A stretch of 13,270 nucleotides of DNA from Prolixibacteraceae bacterium (lineage in GTDB: Bacteria; Bacteroidota; Bacteroidia; Bacteroidales; Prolixibacteraceae): contig DPCJ01000060.1 of assembly GCA_003516705.1 (NCBI GenBank), forward strand, positions 1-13,270, written 5' to 3'. The notes beneath the pieces were generated by a model, which worked only from the letters and a program-made list of their open reading frames with translations, was not told the origin of the DNA and ran no database searches. The position numbers and the translations under genes were made by a program. Shown here piece by piece: positions 1-5,598 of this stretch (its first letter is position 1; each line of letters opens with the position of its first letter).

Positions 1-362
1 GTGGCAAAGGGGGCGATGTAACTTCAGATGTTTCGAATACAATTTCGTCGTTTAACTACAAAACTTTTGATGTTCCGATTTTGCTTGGAGCAAAGGTTAT
101 TAAAGGAAATTTGCTCGATTTATATGTGCTCGGTGGTCCCGTATTCAGCAACATTACGAAAGACGATGTTTCGGGCGGGGTAATTTTTGACGAATCGTAT
201 TACACCAAACATTACATGGGAATTCAGTACGGTGTTGGAATCGATATACTGTTTTTTACCATTGACGCACGCATGGAAAATGGGCTTGGCGAGTTTTATC
301 AAAATGGTAACAGTGCCAAAAACAACGCTTTTATGCTTTCTGTCGGAATTAAAATTCTGTGA
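1..362 (+). CDS. Outer-membrane beta-barrel protein, C-terminal part (5' end outside window)
   Basis: This is the last ~120 codons of a gene that enters from the left edge (reading frame begins at base 3, TGA at 360-362). The protein shows alternating hydrophobic/polar strands with Gly and aromatic residues, such as YKTFDVPILLGAKV, LYVLGGPVFSNI, YGVGIDILFFTIDARME and NAFMLSVGIKIL. This is the look of PorT/OMP_b-brl_2 type Bacteroidota outer-membrane barrels of about 200-250 residues. The conserved 'DVPxLLG' strand and the 'GxGIDxxxxxxDxR' strand are what I rely on. It would sit in the outer membrane; its ligand or role is unknown. The last residue is Leu rather than the more usual Phe/Trp. 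A TTG at 81 could be read as a start, but the frame is open upstream, so it is internal. Family call fairly sure, specific function unknown. Confidence 0.72.
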   Translation, partial: GKGGDVTSDVSNTISSFNYKTFDVPILLGAKVIKGNLLDLYVLGGPVFSNITKDDVSGGVIFDESYYTKHYMGIQYGVGIDILFFTIDARMENGLGEFYQNGNSAKNNAFMLSVGIKIL

Positions 363-367
363 AACAG

Positions 368-389
368 TTTTTTCAGCTAAATGAAAAAA
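368..389. terminator. Possible bidirectional A/T-rich hairpin between convergent genes
   Basis: TTTTTTCA (368-375) and TGAAAAAA (382-389) form a perfect 8-bp stem around a 6-nt loop. It exactly fills the gap between the barrel gene stop (362) and the stop of the minus-strand gene (390). An A-run before and a T-run after the loop on either strand fit a weak bidirectional terminator. The stem contains only two G/C pairs' worth of strength, so this is tentative. Confidence 0.4.
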
Positions 390-641
390 TTAGTTTTTCT
401 TTTTGAACCAGTTTCCGGGGTTCAGGTTTTGTTTGTATTTGGTAAACAACTCTTTGCCAACAAGTAGCCCGCCAGCCCAGAAAACAATTTCCATCAATAC
501 AAGGCTGGTGGTTATGGCAATCACTTTTGTTTTTGATGACAGCTCAAACAAGGGAATGATAAAAGTGGCGGCAAAAAACACCCCTGAGAAAATCATCAGA
601 AAAATACCCAGTTTAATTTGCCAGTTTTTTGTTTGCTGCAT
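390..641 (-). CDS. Small two-helix membrane protein, transporter-suffix-domain type
   Basis: An 83-residue inner-membrane protein. Helix 1 spans about residues 9-31 (LGIFLMIFSGVFFAATFIIP) and helix 2 about 40-63, with the conserved-looking stretch EIVFWAGGLLVGKE, then a basic tail YKQNLNPGNWFKKKN. From memory this arrangement (LGI-helix, P-loop, EIxFWxGGLLxGKE, KY..LNPxNW) matches the short 'transporter suffix domain' proteins. These occur either fused to the end of transporters or as stand-alone small proteins; their function is not known. Here it stands alone with no transporter beside it. It is convergent with the barrel gene and lies 106 bp downstream of the ThuA-like gene on the same strand, so the two could share a transcript. 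No clear Shine-Dalgarno or TAnnTTTG box is visible upstream. Confidence 0.7.
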   Translation of the reverse strand: MQQTKNWQIKLGIFLMIFSGVFFAATFIIPLFELSSKTKVIAITTSLVLMEIVFWAGGLLVGKELFTKYKQNLNPGNWFKKKN

Positions 642-747
642 GGTACTGTTTTATTCTGATAAACCCTATTCGTGAGGTTTTGTTTGAACGGAAACAAAAG
701 GAAACACAAAAAAATTGCAATTCTGTGGTTCCTTTTGTTATCCGGCT

Positions 748-1530
748 TTAGTTGATTCGTTTGCCAGCCCAGTTGATTGCGTTTTTAATATGCTCCTGAA
801 TCTTTTCATCCTGAAAAGCTTCGTGAGTATGACCAAAACCAGTGTAGAACGAACGAATACCGTCTTTTTCGTTCCACCAGATAATCGGGTGGTCGCCCAT
901 TCTGAAATTATCGTTATCAAATTTCTTGATTGATGTTTCATCGAGTGTGGCCAAAACATGCACGTTTGGGCGCGGATTTTCCTTAAAGGTGTACCACTCA
1001 TCAAAAGTGGAGTACGATTTCATTCCATTAAAAGGCTTCATGGCCGGGTGATCCGATTTTTCGAAAACCACTGTGGCAGTTTGCGAAGCCGGGTGTGTTT
1101 TAAAGTATCCTCCAACAAGGCTGCCATAATAAGGCCATTCGTATTCGCAGTCGGCAGCGGCGTGGATACCTACAAAACCTTTTCCGCTTTTCATGAATTT
1201 TTCAAAAGCAGCCTGACCGTCGGCGTCAATTGCATCGCCGGTGGGATTCAGAAAAACCACAACATCGAAAGTTGAAAGAAAACCATCTCGCAGAAGAGCA
1301 GCATTTTCGGTGGCTGTAATCACCCAGTTTTGTTTTGCACTTTGGTCGAACAACATTTTTAGTCCCGAGGAAATTGACTCGTGCCTGAATCCCGAAGTTT
1401 TGCTGAATACAAGCACATTCATTGGTTTTTCAAAATCGGGTTTGTCCTGCGCGGTGCAGGCAAAAACCATAACCGACAGTAATACAAACGAAAACAGAAA
1501 GTTGTTAATTTTTAATTCCGAATTTTTCAT
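748..1530 (-). CDS. Exported ThuA-domain protein
   Basis: A 260-residue protein of the ThuA (trehalose utilization, class I glutamine amidotransferase-like) fold. Residues 1-28 are an export signal with hydrophobic core FLFSFVLLSVMVFA followed by C25. It could be a lipoprotein (VFAC lipobox, imperfect at -2) or a cleaved secretory protein. Family motifs in order: LVFSKTSGFRHESI (about 40-53), DVVVFLNPTGD (about 89-99), GKGFVGIHAAAD (117-128), DEWY (177-180) and HPIIWWNEKDGIRSFYTGFGH (from 214). Length and motif spacing are normal for Bacteroidota single-domain ThuA proteins, often found with glycoside hydrolases. The substrate is not known; sugar-related catabolism in the periplasm is inferred from the family name and context only. 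There is no Shine-Dalgarno at the start, which is usual in this phylum. Confidence 0.88.
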   Translation of the reverse strand: MKNSELKINNFLFSFVLLSVMVFACTAQDKPDFEKPMNVLVFSKTSGFRHESISSGLKMLFDQSAKQNWVITATENAALLRDGFLSTFDVVVFLNPTGDAIDADGQAAFEKFMKSGKGFVGIHAAADCEYEWPYYGSLVGGYFKTHPASQTATVVFEKSDHPAMKPFNGMKSYSTFDEWYTFKENPRPNVHVLATLDETSIKKFDNDNFRMGDHPIIWWNEKDGIRSFYTGFGHTHEAFQDEKIQEHIKNAINWAGKRIN

Positions 1531-1664
1531 TTTGATTTTTTAATTGATTTAGTGTTGCAAGGTTAATAAAAAGAAGCTGAGATTAAAAGGCTACAGGTGT
1601 TTTTTAAGTTGACCAGAAACGCAAAATATGAAGGGTTCGTTTTATCATTTGCAGTTTTATTAAC

Positions 1665-1685
1665 TTATCGTTGAAAAAACGATAA
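1665..1685. repeat. Inverted repeat TTATCGTT / AACGATAA
   Basis: TTATCGTT (1665-1672) and AACGATAA (1678-1685) form a perfect 8-bp inverted repeat around the loop GAAAA. It lies about 107 bp upstream of the GNAT start and has no T-run on either side, so a terminator is unlikely. It may be an operator or a hairpin in a leader RNA; function not shown. Confidence 0.5.
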
Positions 1686-1730
1686 ACTTGAAAATTATCA
1701 TAATAACAGAGGAATAAATTACGATTGTAC

Positions 1731-1748
1731 AAAGTAAAATTTTACTTT
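1731..1748. promoter_or_regulatory. 18-bp perfect palindrome upstream of the GNAT/membrane cassette (putative operator)
   Basis: AAAGTAAAATTTTACTTT reads identically on both strands with no central gap. It ends 43 bp before the ATG of the GNAT gene and overlaps the position where a promoter would be expected, so it could be the binding site of a dimeric repressor. The region is AT-rich, which raises the chance of accidental palindromes, but 18 perfect bases is long. Confidence 0.4.
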
Positions 1749-1791
1749 TATAAGCTGGTTATTGACGGCTAATCTAAATTAAACCAAAGGT

Positions 1792-2505
1792 ATGAAGTTG
1801 ATATTTAATTCATCATCCTGTGATTCGGAAGCCTTGCTCCTTAAAAATTTTGAAACTATTTATGAAGGAGGATTTCCCGATAATAATGAAAGGGAACAGT
1901 TTCAGGATATCATCAACCGTGTAACCGGAGCAAAAAGACCTAATGAGCCTCATTCAATTATTGTTATAAAGAATAATGAAACAATACCCGATGAAGTTTG
2001 GGGCGGCTTAATTGCTGATTGGTATGAGAAAAGCAGATGTATACATTTAACTTATATCATTGTTGATGAGAAATACAGGGGTAAAGCTGTTGCCAGGGAA
2101 TTGATTAATGTAGGGATAAAACTGATCAAAGATTGGATTAAAGATTACATAAACATTGAAATCAGGAACGTATTTTTTGAATCAAATAATCCTGAACTCA
2201 CCCTTAACGACAATTTTGATCCATATAAAAGGTTGGAAATCTTTTTAAAGATGGGAGCCAAAAGGATTGATATCCATTATATCCAACCTGCGTTGGATGC
2301 TAAAAAGGAGGAGGTTGAAAATCTCTTTCTTTTTACATTTCCACAGTTTAATGCCGATGAATCCAGAATTTCAACCCTTGAAATTATTGAATTTCTGACC
2401 GAATTTTACGAAGGATTAGACGGAAAGCAGGAGAGCCTTTCAAAAATGATAAATTCATTAAAACAAATTGAAAATAAGGAAGGATATATTACATGGCAGC
2501 AATAA
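1792..2505 (+). CDS. GNAT-family N-acetyltransferase, first gene of a two-gene cassette
   Basis: A 237-residue cytoplasmic protein. The centre carries the GNAT acetyl-CoA binding region: a beta-strand CIHLTYIIVDEKYRGKAVAREL (about residues 83-104), where KYRGKA stands in for the usual Q/R-x-x-G-x-G/A loop, followed by a long helix. A later strand holds FLKMGAKRIDIHYIQPAL (about 150-167), the C-terminal half of the acetyltransferase fold with the 'RxGA' turn seen in many family members. Residues ~170-237 form a mostly helical extension not found in minimal ~150-residue GNATs. The acceptor substrate cannot be read from the sequence. The stop overlaps the next gene by 13 nt, so the two are co-translated and probably work together. 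The ATG is preceded by AAAGG a few bases upstream. Composition is more AT-rich than the flanking metabolic genes, hinting at transfer. Confidence 0.72.
   Translation: MKLIFNSSSCDSEALLLKNFETIYEGGFPDNNEREQFQDIINRVTGAKRPNEPHSIIVIKNNETIPDEVWGGLIADWYEKSRCIHLTYIIVDEKYRGKAVARELINVGIKLIKDWIKDYINIEIRNVFFESNNPELTLNDNFDPYKRLEIFLKMGAKRIDIHYIQPALDAKKEEVENLFLFTFPQFNADESRISTLEIIEFLTEFYEGLDGKQESLSKMINSLKQIENKEGYITWQQ
2476..2484 (+). promoter_or_regulatory. Strong internal ribosome binding site for the membrane-protein gene
   Basis: AAGGAAGGA lies inside the end of the GNAT gene, 8 nt before the ATG at 2493. It is the strongest Shine-Dalgarno-like site noticed in the window. It supports the overlapping start rather than a later one, and suggests coupled, efficient translation of the second gene. 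Confidence 0.6.
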
Positions 2506-3947
2506 AAACACCAGAATCAAATCTATATGCGTTTTCAAAAGCCTCGGTAACCTGGCATTTTATTGAAGAAAATCCTGAAAATCTGCAAACAGCTGGTGAA
2601 ACTGAAATGAATTATCTTGCATCATTTGAGGCCGATATGCTCAATTTCAGAAATCAAAGAAAGACGGAAAAGGATTTTATTAGCACATTTATTGGTAACA
2701 GTCGGGCTACGGTTAATTTTCCTGTTGAATATACATATTGCTCCGAAGGAATTGTGCATCGCAAAATCACCAACTCAGAAAGATACAAAATCGAGGTTAA
2801 ATTGTCGGTCAACAAAACCTTTGTAACAAGTTCAAAAATAACACTCTGGCATCTATCAATATCTCCTGTAGCCGGAAGTACTTTCTCTGAAAATGACCTG
2901 ATAAAATTAGCCCACAATTTTGGGAGTATTCAGGAAGGAACAACTTCCTCCAGACTTTTTGATATTAAGGTAAGCAAAGAAGAAAAAGATAGTGACATTT
3001 CTGAAATTGTAAAAAGACTATTCGAAATACAGAACCCCCTTACAACTCCAATAACTCTGGCTCAATCGGGAATTATTCAAATAGATCCGGTTGACATTTT
3101 TGAGAAGAAAGAAGACTGGTTCTCATTTATCAACATGATGTTGGCAAAAAAAATACCTGATGAAGATTTGGAATTGAATAAATTCTCAAAAACATTGTGT
3201 GGTATAATATTAGGCATTTTTGATTTTGAACGAATGAATGAGGATGAAATATTCGATACTATCCAGCCTATAGTAACTAAAAACGCTTCTTTTGTTGTTT
3301 TATGCCGGGGGACTTTATTTAAACTGACATACAACGAAGAAATTTGCGATGCGATCAACAATCACATCATTGTTGATCCTTATTTACTGATTCCTGATAT
3401 GGTACTGATTCATAATGCATTTATTTTAAATAACGCGCTGAATAAGATTGATAAAATTTTGCTGCCGAAGAAAGCAAATGATATATCGCTTTGGAATAAA
3501 TTCATCGGAGTAAGATTACCTTGTTTTAAGACTGACGATGAGCACAAATTGGTCGTTCTTGAAAAAAGTCAAAAAGAAATCAGAAACGCATTAAGTTTCG
3601 ATATAATTTACGATGTTTTTCAGTATCCAAGCGAAAGAGAAATTATAAAAACCGGTGAAATTCAAAGAGGCATTGAGAGCCTGAATAATGAAATAACACA
3701 ACGGTTAAATGATCTGTCGGAACTGATTCTTGTGAAAAGAGGTAATAAAACAATTAATTCTGATGCTTCGGTAGCTGCTTTTCTTGCATTTATTACACTG
3801 CTTCAATTTATTGAGGCATTTCTTGATTTCAAATCCTTTAGTTTTTTGCTTAAGGTATTATTTACATTTGTTGTGTTTGCCGGAGCCGTTGTAATATATT
3901 GTCGTTTAAATTCAAAACAAACCAATTGGTTTAAATCAAAGAAATAG
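2493..3947 (+). CDS. Unrecognised protein: large cytoplasmic region plus two C-terminal membrane helices; partner of the GNAT
   Basis: A 484-residue protein of no family I can name. About 420 residues are soluble and contain no signal peptide. An N-terminal part (1-180) has beta-rich stretches such as KITLWHLSISPVAGSTF and FGSIQEGTTSSRLFDIKV. A middle part (about 185-370) is helical, with LVVL- and HNAFILNNALNKIDKILLP-type segments. A likely amphipathic/coiled segment at ~380-415 (IQRGIESLNNEITQRLNDLS) precedes two hydrophobic helices at about 427-444 and 453-471 and the basic tail NWFKSKK. This tail-anchored layout resembles CorA-like channels and membrane effectors of abortive-infection systems. 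The CorA GMN motif is absent and no catalytic motif is evident. The gene overlaps the GNAT by 13 nt, is AT-rich (sampled stretches near 30-37% G+C) and ends 13 nt before a convergent gene. Function unknown; a membrane effector modified or controlled by the GNAT is my inference. Confidence 0.8.
   Translation: MAAIKTPESNLYAFSKASVTWHFIEENPENLQTAGETEMNYLASFEADMLNFRNQRKTEKDFISTFIGNSRATVNFPVEYTYCSEGIVHRKITNSERYKIEVKLSVNKTFVTSSKITLWHLSISPVAGSTFSENDLIKLAHNFGSIQEGTTSSRLFDIKVSKEEKDSDISEIVKRLFEIQNPLTTPITLAQSGIIQIDPVDIFEKKEDWFSFINMMLAKKIPDEDLELNKFSKTLCGIILGIFDFERMNEDEIFDTIQPIVTKNASFVVLCRGTLFKLTYNEEICDAINNHIIVDPYLLIPDMVLIHNAFILNNALNKIDKILLPKKANDISLWNKFIGVRLPCFKTDDEHKLVVLEKSQKEIRNALSFDIIYDVFQYPSEREIIKTGEIQRGIESLNNEITQRLNDLSELILVKRGNKTINSDASVAAFLAFITLLQFIEAFLDFKSFSFLLKVLFTFVVFAGAVVIYCRLNSKQTNWFKSKK
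3919..3932. repeat. 14-bp perfect palindrome at the 3' end of the membrane-protein gene
   Basis: AAACCAATTGGTTT is a gapless palindrome within the codons for the last residues before the stop at 3947. It could mark a cassette boundary or a protein-binding site, or be accidental. Having no loop, it is a poor hairpin and not a convincing terminator. Confidence 0.3.
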
Positions 3948-3960
3948 GTTGAGCTGAGTG

Positions 3961-4455
3961 TTAATCGGCTAAAAACCAAGTTTTTTTCATTACAATATCA
4001 AGTTCGCGCCAGGTTTTGCCTTTACTGAAGTTTGCAGCGAATTCGGGTGTTTTATTTTCTATCAGTAATTGATACATCCCCAATCTTTTTACCCTTTTTT
4101 TCAGGATGGCGAACTCTTTGTTTTCTTCGGCAATCATTCCTGCATAAATTACAGTGATCCAGATGTCGATGGTGGTTTTGTCATCGCCGTAATTATTGGC
4201 GATTTCGGTAATTTGCGATAATGTTTTTTCATCGATCTTCGAATTAGTATGGTCATAAATTTTTACGAAATCTTCATAAATTCTGCGATGACCATGCTTT
4301 TCTCCTAATTGTTTCAATGCTGAGAAATACAAAATATCGGCAGGCGCAAACCGGGGTTCACTGTTTTTTGTGACATAAACACACCAGTCGTCAAATTTTC
4401 CTTTATCAAATTCGATTAAATTTCCATCCGGGATTATTTTTATAACCGTTGCCAT
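3961..4455 (-). CDS. Conserved hypothetical protein (possibly DUF7004-like)
   Basis: A 164-residue soluble protein without signal peptide or membrane helices. The N-terminus MATVIKIIPDGNLIEFDKGKF, then FDDWCVYV, suggests a small beta-hairpin domain. The rest (from about residue 38) is helical, with many charged residues and the segments YFSALKQLGEKHGHRRIYEDFVKIYDHT and IDIWITVIYAGMIAEENKE. From memory this resembles a short Bacteroidota family now called DUF7004, but I hold that loosely; no function is known. It is convergent with the GNAT/membrane cassette, with only 13 nt between stops and no terminator there. It has its own probable promoter upstream (4478-4508), so it is probably not part of that cassette although it adjoins it. 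Confidence 0.7.
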   Translation of the reverse strand: MATVIKIIPDGNLIEFDKGKFDDWCVYVTKNSEPRFAPADILYFSALKQLGEKHGHRRIYEDFVKIYDHTNSKIDEKTLSQITEIANNYGDDKTTIDIWITVIYAGMIAEENKEFAILKKRVKRLGMYQLLIENKTPEFAANFSKGKTWRELDIVMKKTWFLAD

Positions 4456-4477
4456 ATTTTTAACTTACTTTTCACGA

Positions 4478-4508
4478 TAAAAATATGAATTGAATGATTG
4501 ATACACAA
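4478..4508 (-). promoter_or_regulatory. Probable promoter of the 164-residue hypothetical
   Basis: On the minus strand TTG (4508-4506) is followed after 20 nt by TATTTTTA (4485-4478), a one-mismatch TAnnTTTG box with the usual Bacteroidota spacing. The predicted RNA start lies about 15 nt before the ATG at 4455. Confidence 0.38.
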
Positions 4509-4527
4509 CCCGATTCGCTCTGTTTAT

Positions 4528-4562
4528 CATTCCGGCGGTTTCCAAAGGAGGAATGCCGGATG
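4528..4562. repeat. Imperfect inverted repeat, REP-like intergenic element
   Basis: CATTCCGGC (4528-4536) pairs with GCCGGATG (4555-4562), with one bulged T. An alternative pairing uses CATTCC (4528-4533) with GGAATG (4550-4555). The G+C-rich block sits in an otherwise AT-rich spacer. Its CATTCCG...GGAATG form recalls the dispersed intergenic repeats known in several Bacteroidota genomes. Only one copy lies in this window, so repeat status is inferred. Confidence 0.4.
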
Positions 4563-4590
4563 GGGTTATTTGTTTAAAATTCTTTCAGGC

Positions 4591-4620
4591 TTTGAAATTT
4601 ACTTTTCATCGATAACTTTA
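4591..4620 (+). promoter_or_regulatory. Probable promoter of the CobW-family gene
   Basis: TTTG (4591-4594) is followed after 18 nt by TAACTTTA (4613-4620), a one-mismatch match to the Bacteroidota -33/-7 pattern. It would start RNA about 33 nt before the GTG start codon. Confidence 0.45.
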
Positions 4621-4659
4621 AAACGTCGATTTTGTCAATGCTGAATCAAATAAATTACA

Positions 4660-5598
4660 GTGAATTCTGATATTAAAATACCAGTCACAATTATTACAGG
4701 CTTTTTGGGAGCCGGGAAAACCACGTTTATCAATCATTTGTTGAAAAGCAACCCACAAACCCGGTTTGCGCTTGTTGAAAATGAATTTGGTGATGTAGCC
4801 ATTGATACAAAACTGATAAAAGGCGTTGAGGCCAGCCAAATGTTTGAACTAAAAAACGGATGCATCTGCTGCACCATTTCCGACGAATATGAACAGGCGC
4901 TGGTTGAACTTGCAGAAAAATTTTCGGATGTTGACCATCTGCTGATTGAAACCACCGGAATTGCTGACCCTGCTCCGGTTATTAGGCCATTTTTCAGTGA
5001 TGAAAACCTTAAAAATATTTACCAGTTTAATGGCACAATTTGCCTTGCCGATGCAAAATATTTTCACCGTTACCCGGAAAAGCAAATTGCAGTAAAACAA
5101 CTTGCAGTTGCCGATGCTGTGGTAATTACAAAAACCGAAGATTTCAGCCAAACACAAAATGAACAATTTCTGAATGAAATAAAACAGTTTAACCCGCTTG
5201 TCGGTTTCTTTGTTTCTGATTTCGGGCGTGTTCGGGATTTCGATTTGAACAACATTCGACAAAAGACACTTCGGTTTATCACCCTCAATAATGAAAATCA
5301 CGAAAGTCTACAAGTAAAAACCCTTCGTTTCAACGGACTTTTAAACAAGTTAAATTTCATCGATTGGCTGTCATACAACCTCGATTTATACAAAAACCAT
5401 ATTTACAGGGTAAAAGGAATTATTTGTTTTGAGGATGAACCTTACCAATATATTTTGCAAGGCGTGGGCGGAAGTTTTGAGTTGAAAGAAGGGGATAAAC
5501 TGGCAGATTCAGTTGTCAGCGAAATTGTGATAATTGGTAATTTGAAGACCTTTGAATTGGATAGTTTTATCCAAGCATCACAATCCAAACCGGAATAG
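4660..5598 (+). CDS. CobW/COG0523 (YjiA-type) G3E GTPase, probable metallochaperone
   Basis: A 312-residue cytoplasmic GTPase of the G3E family, which inserts or delivers metal ions, typically zinc, using GTP hydrolysis. Visible motifs: Walker A GFLGAGKTT (14-22), VENEFGDVAIDT (39-50), the metal-binding CxCC in NGCICC (C68, C70, C71), and the Walker B-like LLIETTGIADPAPV (about 93-106). The guanine-specificity site reads TKTED (about 155-159) in place of the usual N/TKxD, so Glu replaces Asp. The C-terminal CobW domain covers about 215-310. Length equals the E. coli YjiA class (~318). The start must be the GTG at 4660, because an in-frame TAA lies only 9 nt upstream (4651-4653). Its last 32 bases overlap the convergent AEC transporter gene. 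Which metal and client protein it serves cannot be told; no Zur-type regulator or zinc paralogue lies nearby. Confidence 0.92.
   Translation: MNSDIKIPVTIITGFLGAGKTTFINHLLKSNPQTRFALVENEFGDVAIDTKLIKGVEASQMFELKNGCICCTISDEYEQALVELAEKFSDVDHLLIETTGIADPAPVIRPFFSDENLKNIYQFNGTICLADAKYFHRYPEKQIAVKQLAVADAVVITKTEDFSQTQNEQFLNEIKQFNPLVGFFVSDFGRVRDFDLNNIRQKTLRFITLNNENHESLQVKTLRFNGLLNKLNFIDWLSYNLDLYKNHIYRVKGIICFEDEPYQYILQGVGGSFELKEGDKLADSVVSEIVIIGNLKTFELDSFIQASQSKPE

Larger units (their letters stand above)
1531..1791. other. 261-bp divergent intergenic region with two inverted repeats
   Basis: This spacer separates the minus-strand ThuA gene from the plus-strand GNAT/membrane cassette and should hold both promoters. 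It contains an 8-bp hairpin (1665-1685) and an 18-bp perfect palindrome (1731-1748), listed separately. I find no full TAnnTTTG box. On the plus strand TTG (1725-1727) followed after 15 nt by TACTTTTA (1743-1750) is the nearest candidate, with spacing shorter than usual. On the minus strand TAACCTTG near 1560-1567 is a one-mismatch -7 candidate for the ThuA gene. Confidence 0.5.

Noticed and set aside
1792..2505. GNAT toxin of a TacT/AtaT-type toxin-antitoxin pair
   Set aside because: Those toxins are ~160-180 residues and follow a small ribbon-helix-helix antitoxin. Here the protein is 237 residues and its partner is a large membrane protein downstream.
2493..3947. CorA-type magnesium channel
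   Set aside because: The two C-terminal helices fit the topology, but the GMN motif after the first helix is missing and the soluble part does not resemble CorA.
4638..4670. 10-codon upstream frame overlapping the CobW start
   Set aside because: ATG at 4638 runs to TGA at 4668, but there is no ribosome binding site and such short frames arise easily by chance.
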